NCBI GenBank assembly: GCA_013407085.1
Contig: JACCGJ010013627.1
Coordinates: 1-64,000 of the forward strand
Length of the DNA stretch: 64,000 nt
Direction: 5' to 3'
Origin: Atriophallophorus winterbourni
Taxonomy: Eukaryota; Platyhelminthes; Trematoda; Plagiorchiida; Microphallidae
The translations under genes were made by a program, and so were the position numbers. Numbering within the stretch: position 1 is the first letter of the stretch; the number at the start of each line of letters is the position of its first letter. The notes beneath the pieces were generated by a model. It ran no database searches and had not been told where the DNA came from. It was given only the letters and a program-made list of their open reading frames with translations. Of this stretch, positions 1 to 10,517 are shown one piece after another.

Positions 1-549
1 TCGTATTTGAACAATCGTGGATTGGACCAGAGTGACTAACGCTGAAGTGCTTCAAAAGCTGGTCTACATAGCATGTTCACCCTATTACGTCAGCGCCGCC
101 TGCGGTGGCTTGGTCATGTCTATAGAATGGAAAATGGTCGTATTCCGAAAGATTTACTCTACGGTGAGTTGCAATTAGGAAGTCGACCATTGGGCAGACC
201 GCACTTGCGGTACAAAGATGTTTGCAAAAGAGATATGAAAGCTCTTGACATTGACCCCGCAAGCTGGGAAGAACGTGCTCTTGACCGCTCACTTTGGAGG
301 CATTGTGTAAAGCGTCGACTGCAAGCCGGGGAGGAGCAAATACAGCTCCTGGCTGCTGAACGCAGATCACGCCGCCGGCGTGCAACTGATGCAATACAAC
401 AGAGTTCTGACTATCGTTGCAAGCGCTGCGGAAGAGATTGTTCCTCCCGAATCAGACTGTTTAGTCATTAAAAAAGTTGCAAAACATGAAATTCATGCGA
501 TGTGATGTACATCCATGGTCGACATCGACCGACGGAGGCCAACAACAAC
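1..549 (+). mobile_element. RTE-clade LINE, 3' terminal part
   Basis: This is the 3' end of an RTE-type non-LTR retrotransposon running in from outside the window. It holds the C-terminal part of the polyprotein, a short 3' UTR of about 75 bp and a tail of three CAA units near 538-547. The same 3' UTR and CAA tail occur inverted at 40095-40160, where the insertion boundary can be proved, so the end point here is well supported. The tail type is known for RTE elements. The 5' part lies outside the window, so completeness cannot be judged. Confidence 0.8.
73..471 (+). pseudogene. RTE LINE polyprotein, C-terminal fragment
   Basis: An open frame of 132 codons encodes the tail of an RTE reverse-transcriptase polyprotein. 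The family hallmark is visible near its start, RQRRLRWLGHVYRMENGRIP, followed by the conserved basic region with PLGRPHLRYKDVCKRDMKALDI, and a terminal zinc-finger-like CKRCGRDCSSRIRLFSH. In intact elements this segment lies downstream of the RT domain and is read through from it. Upstream of 73 the related residues continue in another frame (from about 30), so a frameshift separates this piece from the RT. The methionine at 73 is only the first in the open stretch and is not a real start. A homologous copy lies on the minus strand at 40160-40490. Confidence 0.8.
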
Positions 550-768
550 ATTGGTTCACATGTTTGAAAGTTTGAAGAATATTCGTCGTATCTAGTTCTT
601 AGATGATTTCTTTTGACATCGAGACAGAAACAATTGGGAACCGTGTAATTAACTAAAAACATTTCATTTTGTTTGAGGGATTTTTTAATAAAATTTAACA
701 TACTTTCCGGTATGCCACCTTAATCTCAATAGTAAGCGAACAAGATAATTGAAATAATAAAATGGTAT

Positions 769-1020
769 GTGATCAATATCGAGCAAGGGATACGAGAAAT
801 TTCCGGAAACATGAATGTGGTGGTGGCACCCCATTCCAGCCTGAACGTATTCCAGCCTGGAAGGTATTTCTATTCTGTCTATGTCTGTTTTACTTGGAAC
901 AGTTTACATTCTACCGTTGCTCACTCAACGAGATTGCATGAATTTAAAACGAAAGTAGACGAATTTTTATTGATTTGTTCGTTTTCCGAACAATTATATA
1001 CTGCTTATACGAATTTCTAA
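769..1020 (+). pseudogene. LINE reverse transcriptase C-terminal tail relic
   Basis: An 83-codon frame resembles the extreme C-terminus of the CR1-type ORF2 copies in this window. The shared pattern is a basic/aromatic segment (YFYSVYVCFTWNSLHSTVAHS) followed by a helix with FKTKVDEFL. Compare FSVRICFTWNYLPEEI then FASKLDEFM in the LINE ending at 48648. The frame closes with a stop, as in the other copies. A sister copy at 41654-41880 shares both the coding relic and about 400 bp of downstream sequence, so the piece was spread as part of a larger repeat. The RT catalytic domain is absent. Confidence 0.6.
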
Positions 1021-1414
1021 TCTTGTTTATACACTTGGATTTCACTTTGAACCATCCTATGGTTATTGTTAAGCTTGTTGTTTTTAGACCATCAAAAACT
1101 TGAATTACGATGAATAAACTTGATCATCGAACGGGAATCAATTTCACCTGATATTGAATAACTGCTGCGGTTGATTCTGACCATGGAAATAGGTGATGAC
1201 GAAGCAATCGTATCTTGACGCACAAGTTCAATTTAAATATTTTGCTCGCTTTTTTATAAGCCGATCAGCCTTTCTCAGTACTTCAATTTTCTATTGTATA
1301 GACGTCAAATCATTTGGATAAAGAGAAGTTATGTCAAAACAGGTGGTGAATTAAGAAACGTCCACAGGATAAGAGGAAATTGTGGGCATTAATTAAGGAC
1401 AGAGTATAAGCTGA
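1021..1414. repeat. Repeat shared with 41880-42098 and 43656-43760
   Basis: No gene is seen. The first ~180 bp follows the LINE tail relic and matches 41880-42098. The next part (about 1205-1320) matches 43653-43760, where it abuts a Penelope-like N-terminal relic on the minus strand. The two matching pieces at 42-44 kb are split by an LTR element, so this stretch is the undisturbed form of that target. Confidence 0.6.
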
Positions 1415-1670
1415 ATGTGTGTTGGACACTTGTGTTAACGCGGACTTAGACACTGTAGATTAACTGCGGCATGGCATACAGCGTTATATCAAACGTCTGC
1501 ACATGGAGGCAGTTGAAATTGCTAAGGCTGGAACACAAGCAGTTAACAAGATAGAAGACGCCAAATTCTCCACTCTATGGCACTCAGCACTGCGATGGAA
1601 AAATATTAATTATTGTAGATTTTCGCATAATTACCATCGTAATTCGATGACTTCGGGATTCGGAACGTAT
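1415..1670 (+). pseudogene. Penelope-like element, GIY-YIG tail relic
   Basis: A decayed copy of the C-terminus of the PLE protein. The residues RLHMEAVEIAKAGTQAVNK, then a diverged ISTIW-like motif (FSTLW), match the intact reading at about 21020-21110 (RLHAEAVEITKAGANAVNK). This part lies after the catalytic GIY-YIG core. The upstream portion (around 1415-1490) is recognisable as the region of the DTGHSVDLDN segment but is broken by frameshifts. Similar tail relics recur at 12295, 38885, 54950 and 58920. Confidence 0.65.
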
Positions 1671-1749
1671 CGATAACCGCTACATTGGTGGTTTGGATAG
1701 CATTAGTAATAAATCTCCACTGTTGTAGGTCGTGGTTGGATTAACACTT

Positions 1750-2866
1750 TGTATCTGAACCGGTGGCATCTTCTGGGACATTTAAAAGAATAAGTGAGCT
1801 CTTATTACCATCGTTTGTTTTCTTTTGCTTACCTTTGGGTGGCGATTTTCCCCGCTCCGACCAGGGCACATCAACAAATACACGAGATGTATTTTCCATG
1901 TCGTCCCGTAGCAAGTATGTCGACAGAAGTACATCTTCTAAATCCTTTTAATTTTGCACTACTACCTTGAGCAACCGCGTCTTATCTTGATGTAGCGCTT
2001 TGGGAGGATGACTCAAGCGAATCAACGAAGCCGGGTGGATCGCTTTTAGATTCATCCGAGTGCACAGTTTCAGCCGTTCTGCCAAATCATTCTGGTGTCT
2101 ATTCAACACTAACGTCTCAGTCGACTCTGGCACGTTGGCACAGATAACACTAAGAGAAATTCCTTTCGAGGCAACTTTGGTTAATGGAGCATTCGATGTG
2201 AACGGTTTCGGCTTTAAGACGTTTTTAACACTCTCCTGGGTGCCGTGCTGCAACAATTCAACCTTTTCCAGAGAATGGTTTGGTGGTGGTAAAGTTGAGC
2301 GTATTCGTTTGTTCAGTTTACGTTTTCGGCTTGATTAATGGCTTTACAACATTCTTCACTTGTGCAAGCTCCTCTTCCAATTTCGACAATCTACTCTTCA
2401 TTGTATTAAACACTTTTCCAACAGATGAATGTGTACTCTTTTGATGGCCATTTATATTTGAATTTCTACAAGCATGGCAGAAATAACACATAGAAGGATA
2501 GTCATTATCGTTCACAAGCTTAACACACTCATCAGTTAAATTCTCATCACATGACACGTGTTGGTGGAACCCGCAGAAAGCACATTCAACCGAAACATTA
2601 TCAACACTTACCGGAGCTAAACACGTGATGCAGAGGTCACGACCATTCCATGTCGCCGTCGCGTGAATACTTCTCATGGTCACAGCTGGATCGATATTTT
2701 TCGAGGTCCGGGCAGTGGATCTCGTTACACGTTCGCACATGTTTGTGGGTTGCATAGGGCTTGCCCGTTGATCGATAATTGTTGTTTTGTCCGTTGAGTG
2801 ATTTGACTGTGTTCGTTGGCGAGATTTCGGCATTGAACAGTTAATCCGCGATAATTCGTGAACCAC
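1750..2866 (-). pseudogene. CR1-type LINE ORF1 protein, broken
   Basis: ORF1 proteins of CR1 elements bind RNA and carry a zinc-binding module. The N-terminal half (2866-2318) shows a PHD-like cysteine/histidine pattern: CITCLAPV, then CAFCGFHQHVSC, then CYFCHACR. A coiled-coil-prone stretch follows (MKSRLSKLEEELAQVKNVV). The frame then stops and continues in another frame from 2256, where SLSVICANVPES and DLAERLKLCTRMN match SLSVICTNVTES and DLAEWYKLCSLMS of the copy at 8859-9656. After a further stop near 1948 the frame goes on with VFVDVPWSERGK and LLNVPEDA to about 1755. At least two stops and one frameshift make it non-functional. Confidence 0.7.
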
Positions 2867-3178
2867 AGAAGATAAAACACGAAATAAGGTATCGAAACTT
2901 GTAGCTCAATGTGGTTTTTTTCAATGAGTGCAAAATACGTAGGATAGCTGTTGCTGGGGAAAAATTTGTGCGCGTGAACAAAATGATCTTTTCCCGTCAA
3001 ACTGGTAACTTATCTGTAAGTTGACTTGCACGATCGAAAAGTATGAAATCCGATAGATATCGTTCAGTGATACCCGGAATTCTTTAAATGGTATAAATCC
3101 GTGCAGATGCAACGAAGGTATGATCAAAATTGTCAGAGCGACGAAAATACGTCCGTACAGTAGCGTGTAGCTGGGCTG
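1750..3178 (-). mobile_element. CR1-clade LINE, ORF1-only fragment
   Basis: This minus-strand fragment carries a 5' leader (about 3178-2867) and ORF1, and stops near the end of ORF1 at about 1750. All of ORF2 is missing. Loss of the 3' part is unusual for a LINE, because target-primed reverse transcription normally truncates the 5' end. Its right edge abuts an R2-clade fragment at about 3180. ORF1 resembles that of the full-length copy at 8859-10294 but belongs to a different subfamily. Confidence 0.65.
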
Positions 3179-3179
3179 T

Positions 3180-3780
3180 TTAAGCTGTTTCAGAGTTGTG
3201 GTGCGTAATACTTAGGCCGCCAGATGCAATTAGCGTGAAAATATACGACGGGTATGCAGGTGGAAGTCGCAGGCATCCTTGTACTGAGTGTCGAGTAAAA
3301 CGATCCGACGCTTTAAACGTTTTCATGTGGATAACATCTTGAATTAGGCAATGATAAAGCTTTGGTATCGCATTTCGACACAAGATGTTTATTCCTTGTT
3401 GTGTCTTTAGTGGCTCCGAACTAAAATTGTAAAGATAACCTTGATATTCCAGACAAAGATTGACTAGAGCTTTTCCGTGAGGGAAAATGTTCACCAACTT
3501 TAGTGCCTTGATTTCATTGCCAGCTATTTTTACGTTAGCCCGAACTACAGCAGTTACATGTAGTTTCTTGCTCACCACCAGGTTCAACACTGCTTTTCTG
3601 AAAATTGACATTTAGTCCAGCTTACCCTAATGGCAGGAGAATTTTTTAAGTTTTGCTGTGAGATCTGTTATAGAACTAGAAGATAGCAGCAGGTCATCGG
3701 CATGAGCGATTAAATCGATTGGCTGGCTCACGTTTGCTCGGGCACCCAATCTGGAAAGACTCATTGACATATCATGTTCT
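3180..3780 (-). pseudogene. R2-clade LINE reverse transcriptase fragment
   Basis: The minus-strand frame 3611-3180 resembles the region after the catalytic motif of R2-type reverse transcriptases: a K-rich segment, SSEPLKTQQGINILCRNAIP, IPKLYHCLIQDVI, KTFKASDRFTRHSVQGCLRLP, and a final ASGGLSI. Just upstream (about 3780-3620) a second frame gives AHADDLLLSSSSITDLTAKL, which is the motif-C region with HADD in place of the usual YADD. No N-terminal DNA-binding domain or C-terminal endonuclease is present. Sister fragments lie at 29594-30720 (+) and 35640-36250 (-) in the same repeat context, so they probably spread by duplication rather than by retrotransposition. Confidence 0.7.
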
Positions 3781-4960
3781 GCGTTGTTTTCCCTAATGTG
3801 CTGATAGATGAAGATAAACTGTATCGCTTCCTAATGGTTATGGAACTATATTGAAAATTCATAACGTCTAAAGATGCAAGATTTATGGTGAAAAAAGCTG
3901 TACAACACATAGGATATGCTTATAAAAGTTAATCAAATCGTTACTTGAACGCATTCATATCCACCATCCTAAAGATATTTTAGCTAAGTCCTTATGACGA
4001 GTTGTGTAGAACAATGTGAACTGCTGGGAACGCAGCCACACGTTTTAGTTGATAGCCTGTCTCAGTCAAATTGGCTATAATAGAACTATTCACCCGATCG
4101 AGGGTGATAGTCAAAATACAAAACATAATTAAATAAACACTCCATCAACCATCCATAGCAACATTTTTCCTTGACAGAATTCATGTCAGATTGGGTAAAG
4201 AGACAAACTTATCCGGTATTTTCTAACCAACTTGTAACCATTGGGGTTTCCATTAGCTGTTCAGTGTTAAGTCAGCAAATTGCTACTTTATTGTGTTTCA
4301 CCTATACACGAACAGATTTGGGCTGAAGAACCTCACCGATCACATTCAAAGTTCATTTACGTGGGAATGGCTAAACGATATATCCAAAACATTTTCAAAT
4401 ACATGTTTAAAATTTACACCTTTTAAAACAACCGCTGCTCAGCCAATATGTGTGGTGTTCAGTACTTCGATTAGCTCACAACGATGCCTAATTTATTCTG
4501 CATTAGCGATTTTGCAGTGCATAGAAATTCGCATCATTAATCACCAGGGTTCACCGCAATTAGGATATGATCTGGAAGGGTTTTGCATTGTTTTGTAAGT
4601 AATTAGAAATATTTCTATCAAACCTTATATGAAATTTTAGTGGTTTATCAAATGACTGTTACTCATTCAACTTACTTCGATAACGCAGAAAACCGGCAAT
4701 CTAATGATTGATTTCCGTTTACAAGATTATCATGATTGATCTTTCGATTATTGATCACGTGTGTTCGTGCCCAGTGTTTTGACCAAAACTCATATGACTG
4801 CAATTATTTGCTGCATGAAATACAGCCAATGCTAGTTAAAACGGCGCTATCAATTTCAGATTGACGTTTTTCAATGATTCAAGATTTAATAATGTTTTGC
4901 ATAAATGTTTAAAATACAAACAGTATTTTAAATCTTTGTATATTCTATAAAGTTTTGATG
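3781..4960. repeat. PLE-terminal-type repeat with recurring 150-bp box
   Basis: No gene. After a ~110-bp monomer fragment (3781-3890), about 1 kb matches 16201-17330, 36390-37440 and 62690-63840, and the inverted copies at 25240-26220 and 28491-29470. The part near 4095-4180 (ending GGGTGATAGTC and onwards) resembles the terminal repeat of the PLE at 45440-45520, so the family probably derives from PLE ends. The stretch GGGCTGAAGAACCTC at about 4320 is a hammerhead relic with its middle deleted. The conserved box lies at about 4680-4810. Confidence 0.7.
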
Positions 4961-5927
4961 ACCAAAGGTAAGTGATAACTTGAATCCTAATATATCCGCG
5001 CAGTTAAATTTGTTAAAAATGAGATATTATCCATTCGTCTTAGATTTGATGTGATTACGCAAAACAGGTGGTAGACTTACACTGGGATTACTACTAAAAA
5101 TACTAGTAGAAATATGTAGAATATTCTATACATTCTCAAAACAAATTAAATGTGATACCTTGCTTATTTATCTATTGACGCCTAAATGAGCATTACGGAC
5201 AAAATAAAAGGACATTTAATCTCACAGATTCGATATCTTGCGTTTATCTACATTTTCTGAACTTATACTAGGTTTACTACTGAAATAGTAGTTCAATTAT
5301 ATATTTTGATCTTTACAGTTCCATAAACCATGAGGAGAAATACATTGCTTCTTCTTTAATCATCTATACATCTCATAACAAATTAAATGTGATACGTTGC
5401 TTAGCTATCTATTACCGCATAAATGACACTACGGACAAAATAGAATGATATTTATTCTCAATGATTCGATGTCTTCCGTTTATAAACAGGTTCTGAAATT
5501 ATACTAGGTTTACTACTAAAATAGTAGTTCAATTATATACTGTGATCTTTACTGTTTCATAAACCATTGGGAGAAATACATTGCCTCTTCTTTAATCAAA
5601 CCAGTGGAACAAACCGTTAACATCAGAGATGGCATTTTACTTTCTTAAATTCAAAGTCTATTACTCAAAACGAATAGTATTCATAATCTGAGCTTACTAC
5701 TAAAATGGTAGTTCAATCATCAAGTATTCTCTATTCAGGTTCATACCCATATGAACTGATACAATTCTTCTTCATCTATCAAGGCAGTAGGACAAACAAC
5801 GGATAGCATGATATGTCAACAATTTTTCAAGAGCCGTGATACTTATTCTACGTTCACAATACAAATTATTAGCGAAAATCTTATGTAGAAAATATAAAAA
5901 TTTGATGACTAATATAAAAAATAGTAG
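4961..5927 (-). repeat. Diverged ~185-bp monomers, reverse orientation
   Basis: No gene. The stretch consists of diverged tandem monomers recognised by the recurring TTTACTACTAAAATAGTAG block followed by CATAAACCAT...GGAGAAATACATTG-type sequence and a poorly conserved spacer. This is the reverse complement of the monomers at 10518-12290. From 5462 to 5927 it is nearly identical to 52690-53160, which marks the left edge of the long duplication. The array is interrupted at 5928 by the CR1 LINE. Confidence 0.75.
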
Positions 5928-5947
5928 ATTCAAGATTCAAGATTCAA
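5927..5947 (-). repeat. Heptamer tail of CR1 LINE, (GATTCAA)x3
   Basis: Three perfect 7-bp units sit exactly at the 3' boundary of the minus-strand CR1 element. CR1-clade elements are known to end in short direct repeats in place of poly(A). The second CR1 copy ends in a different heptamer (48531-48551). Confidence 0.8.
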
Positions 5948-6045
5948 AGATTTATGGTTAAAAAAGTTAATACTTTACAACACCACAGGGTGACGGTATG
6001 AATAAAAACAGAAAAAATACAATAGTATAAAAGCAATAGTGAATA

Positions 6046-8919
6046 TCAAATGTAAGGCTCACGAATGTTATTCTTTTGCATATGTAAGTCCAATTTCACT
6101 TTAAACGCCGCCAGGCAAGGAGAGTCCACCACATGTTGGGGTAGGGAATTCCAAAGAAATATAGCACGTATGGCGAAAAAATGGCGCCGACAGTCAATAC
6201 GGGAACTTGGGACGTAAAGGGATAAGGTATGTCCGCGTGTCACTTTCCCTTCACACACATCAAGCAAGTGTTTCAGTGGATGTCCTTCGGTAGACACAAT
6301 TCTATAAGTCAGAATAATATCGCGTCGTATCCTCCTTTGGGTAAAGTCGCATAGACCCAGACGTCGCAATCTTTCGGTGTACGGAACATTGCGAAGACCC
6401 ATCACTAACTTTGTTGCTCTGTGATAGATTTTATCGAAGAGAGCAATATCCTTTCGCAGCCAAGGAGCCCACACCTCTACCGCATACTCCATCGTAGGGC
6501 GAAGGTAGACATTCATTATCCTTGGTAACGTTACCAGAGAGAATCTTCCAAATATTCTTCGAAAGATACCTAACAATCTGTTTGCTCGTCGATATATGTT
6601 CTGACAGTGCGCTGTGCTCTTCAGGTTCCCGCTAATCCACACTCCAAGATCTTTTTCTAACGAGCTCCATGCTAGGTTCTCAGTTCCCAATCGATATGTC
6701 CAAGGAACATTCTTGCCAAGATGGAGCATCTTGCATTTCTGTATGTTGAATGACATGTCATTCATGGCCGCCCAATTCGACACGCTGTCCAAATCCGTTT
6801 GCAGTTTCTCACAGTCCTCTGCAGAACTTATTGGCGTCCAAATTTTCATATCATCCGCGAACAGGACCATTTTGGACGATATGAGGGGGTGTAAATCATT
6901 TATGTACAACAGAAAGAGGAGCGGGCCTAGCACAGACCCTTGTGGGACTCCACTGGTGGTTTTGAAAGTTTGGGATAGCGCTCCGTTATCTTTAACTCGG
7001 GCGTCGCGAGCTGAGAGACAGTCGCACAACCATGAGAGGAGTGGATCACATATTCCCAAACGCATCCGTTTTTGAAGAAGCAAATGATGATTGACTCTGT
7101 CAAAAGCTTTCGAAATGTCTAGGTAACAGACGTGGATGCAAGAACTTTTATCGATCTCCTTTGTCCAGTCGTCTAACGTGAGGAGAAGATTTGTGAGACA
7201 AGATCGGTGTGATCGAAATCCATGCTGCGCTGGCGAAAACAAATTATGCAATTCGAAGTGTGCAACTATTCTTTCCGAGACGATACGTTCCATGAGTTTA
7301 GCAATAACAGGTAAAAGTGTGACGGGACGATAATTTGCAGCGTCAGATCGTCAACCGCCTTTGAAGATAGGTGTTATCACGCCAGACTTCCAATCTTTCG
7401 GTACAACTCCCTTAAGCAACGAATAGTCAAACAGGCTGGAGAGTGGTTCACAAAGCTGACGGTGACAGAACCGGAGCACATCCGGTGTGATGCCATCCGC
7501 TCCTGGGGATTTTCTTACCTTTAGTTTGAGCAATGACTTGCAACAATCATTGGATTTATCGAAATATCGCACAACGTTTCGATTCCTGTTTCAATTGAAT
7601 ACTCAGAACGTTCCACTAAAACCTTTGGCACGAACACCTTAGCATAGTAAATTGCCAGAGCATTTGCGGTTTCTAACGCTGTTTCAGTTAGTTTTTCGCC
7701 ATTCTGGATGGGAAAAATACCTGGTTTGACTTTTGCTTTAGCGTTCATGATTTTGTATAATAACTTTGGGTTGCGTTCCATTTTCGACAGGAGCATCAAT
7801 TGGTGCGCTTCCTTATCCTCTCGAATAAGCGCGGTCACTTTGTTGCGTAACATACGAAAATGTTGCCAAGAAGTAGAAGTATTGTTGGCTTTATGCTGTA
7901 CCCACGCTGCTCGCTTCAGTGCTATCCACTTTTTGTTCTGCTGCGGACAACAAAACGAAGTTCATCGACGCACCTTTTCTGAACGATCTGCGAGTTCTCG
8001 TCTATCTTCATTTTCAGAAAACCTACAAGCTCGTTCCATTGCGAGTCAGGGGTTATATTGTCCGTCTGAAAGTGCGGAATCTGCACGAGCGATTTAATCA
8101 GGGCCAATTTATCTACCCGTCGAACCACCCATTCGGAGTAAGCGATTGCTGAGTACTGCAAACATAGTCGAACATAAGTACTGAATGGTCGCTAAGACCC
8201 AGTGGAGCCTGGAATTCGATCGCTTCGATAGATTGTTCCTCCGACGTTAACACCAAATCCAAGACAGAAGGGCGGTCAGAACCTCTCCTCCGGGTGCATT
8301 CGTGAACATGGTTGTATAACGGGATTGAATCTTGTACCTCTCTAAATCGGTATTCTGGTGTTTGTGGGGAGTGATGGTCCCTGAGATAAAGGGTGGACAG
8401 ATTAAAATCACCCATAATAAGTGTCGTTGCTTGCTGTGTGCGAGTCAAGCGCTGAAGCACTTGGATCAACCTTTCGTTGTACGATTCCGTAGATGAAGGG
8501 GGCCGGTAGACCACACCAATAATGCAGACTTCACCAGACATCAGTGTTAAAGTGCACCAAAATGTATTATCGAGCGTGAATTCTGTCTTGTCTATTGGAT
8601 GGCACTGGAGTCTATTATGGTAATAAAGAGCAACACCACCACCGCATCTCTCTCGATCGTTCCTTATCAAATTCATATTTGGAATTGACATCTCCGATTC
8701 AATCAATTGGGAAGAATACCATGTTTCTGTAATGGCGATAATGTCAGGTGAGTATCGCGAACATATCTCGGTTAGCTCAGCTAATTTGTTCGGAAGGCTT
8801 TGTGCATTTGTATATAAACATCTTATAAAGTTCGTGGTGTTCAAATCATGAAAAGGTATTAGAGGGCCGACTCGGTTAGAGTCGGAATACTCAAGTTTTT
8901 TGGAGCTATCGCATGACAT
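6046..8919 (-). pseudogene. CR1 LINE ORF2: endonuclease-reverse transcriptase, broken
   Basis: ORF2 nicks the target and copies the element RNA. The start at 8919 (MSCDSSKKLE) overlaps the end of ORF1. The APE-type endonuclease is well kept: TNAQS (N38), ETW (E65), GGGVALYYHN, YRPPSS, GDFN (D171, N173), LDLVLTS (D221) and SDH (H245). Frame changes near 8125, 7900 and 7530 and an in-frame TGA at about 7351 break the linker and early RT. The RT is then open from 7293 to 6046: YLDISKAFDRVNH (motif A), SGVPQGSVLGP, FADD (motif C, 145-148 of that stretch), followed by thumb and the conserved C-terminal FLWNSLPQHVV region. Both catalytic sites look intact, but three frameshifts and one stop prevent one product. 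Confidence 0.88.
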
Positions 8920-10294
8920 TCAGGTTGAACCTCATCACTAGGCGTTTGTGGGTCAGTACCATCCGTTAACTTGCTTCCGGCTATTACCTTGGGCAAGCTC
9001 AACATGACGTTTTGTGGTAGGTTTTTTCTATTAGCTTTCCATTCACGTTTGATAGTATCTGTCATTTCAGTTGTGAAGAAGGTTAGCTTTAGAGGGCTAG
9101 GACCTTGCCCTTTATAGTTGGCAGACCGTGGTATCCTAAAAGCATCCACAAGTATGGCATTTTTAATACCAATTGTTTCGGCTAGATATTTCCATTGTTT
9201 GTGGTCGTGCTCAGACTTTTCTTGAGAAGGTACGTTAGCAGCATCTTCCGGAACACCTAGAATTACAATACTTCTCGGATTACATTCTCCACGAGATTTC
9301 TGCGACGACTTTCGCTCCCACCATGGTAAGTCTGCATGGATACGACATGTAGTCTCCGGAACACCTCTAACTATGTAAGCATTTAAGAGTACGTTTTCCA
9401 CGTCCTCCGCAGATTGCAGCGTTATTCTTAAAAGGCGAGGATCATCCTTGTGAGGAAAATTCAGGTGGCGGTTTAATCGAACTACTGATGAAGGAGTAAC
9501 TGCGGCCATGCTCATCAGACTGCAGAGTTTATACCACTCAGCTAAGTCATGTTTTTGCTTAGCTTCAAACAGCGTTTCCTGCGACTCGGTCACGTTTGTA
9601 CATATAACGCTAAGGTTTACACCCGCGGATTTTGTTCTATAATGTGAGTCAGTCATTTTAGTAGCAGTGGTTTTTTTTTGAGTCCTTTTTCGTTTCCGTT
9701 AAGTCGAGGAGTCACTGATCCCAACGAACGCCTCCCCGTTTTAGTCACCATCTGCGCGGTTATCTGGGCAAATGTTGGTCTGCTCGAGTATGATGGATTA
9801 TCTACCGGCTCTTCGGCAGTAACCTCTAAGTCGGGTAACGACGGTGTCTTTATGACGTTTATTATCAGTTCACTTAGTTTTTGAATACTGGATTCCATTC
9901 CATTTAGACGCGTCTCAATATCATATTCAGGGGGTTTCGTCACCGAGGCTGACGGTGTTGATTTGGCCTTGCAAACCAGACAAACATAACAAACACCAGG
10001 GCAATTATCTCAATTAATAATCGATACTAAATCCGAGGTCAGCGATTTGTCGCATTTAGCATGAACTTTCGACAAACAATCGTAACACGCGACAGACTTT
10101 GCCTTAGGACTTACCGACTTTCGGCAAACCGCACACATGCAGCCCGGTGCGCTTTGTTTTCGTTTTGGGGTCATCCGGTCAAGGTTATGAGCAGCACTGT
10201 TCAGTGGTTTGTGCACAAGCATTGGCTCTGTCGAGCGATCGATGATGAATATAGTGTGCGCGACAAAAAATTCAGTGTTCACGAAAAAGAGCAA
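8859..10294 (-). pseudogene. CR1 LINE ORF1 protein with PHD-like finger, broken
   Basis: ORF1 of the full-length CR1 element, about 470 codons if continuous. The N-terminus has the zinc pattern CMCAVCRK, CYDCLSKVHAKC and, after an in-frame TGA at about 10010, CPGVCYVCLVCK. A helical segment (ETRLNGMESSIQKLSELI) follows, probably for self-association. A frameshift lies in a run of T/A bases near 9665. The C-terminal half (9656-8859) contains SLSVICTNVTES-like sequence, SIVILGVPEDA and the basic region GPSPLKLTFFTTEM. The methionine at 10294 is the first of the frame; a start at the later MTPKRKQ is equally likely. The ORF1 end overlaps the ORF2 start by about 60 bp. Confidence 0.78.
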
Positions 10295-10517
10295 GATCAG
10301 AATTTAATCCGGTGATACTCTTCGGTAGTTGATCGCACGATGTTGAAAGTATGACCAGTCGACGGCGAAGAATAAGATCTTTCCGATGACGTTATTCCCT
10401 TTGAGGACTTGAAGAGTATTAACAGAGTTGCACGCGTAGATCCAATATGGGAAAATCACGATAAATCCCAAATTGCTCGTATTATCGAATACCGCTACAA
10501 GAGTGGTATATCCAGAA

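Larger units (their letters stand above)
5928..10517 (-). mobile_element. CR1-clade LINE (SR1/pido/Perere-like), near full length
   Basis: A 4.6-kb non-LTR retrotransposon on the minus strand with 5' leader, ORF1 (PHD-like finger), ORF2 (endonuclease, RT, C-terminal domain), short 3' UTR and heptamer tail. The boundaries are set by comparison with the uninterrupted target at 53141-53190: the host reads ...AAAATAGTAG then CTGAAACATATTGC there, while here the element sits between those two halves. There is no target duplication, or at most two bases (AG), as is common for CR1. The whole length appears present, yet both ORFs carry stops and frameshifts, so the copy is dead. It is absent from duplication copy B, so it inserted after that duplication. 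Confidence 0.85.

Noticed and set aside
5927..5947. Short direct repeats considered as a CRISPR-like array
   Set aside because: Seven-base units without spacers at a LINE end, in eukaryotic DNA.
6614..7075. 153-codon plus-strand frame
   Set aside because: Antisense shadow of the LINE reverse transcriptase.
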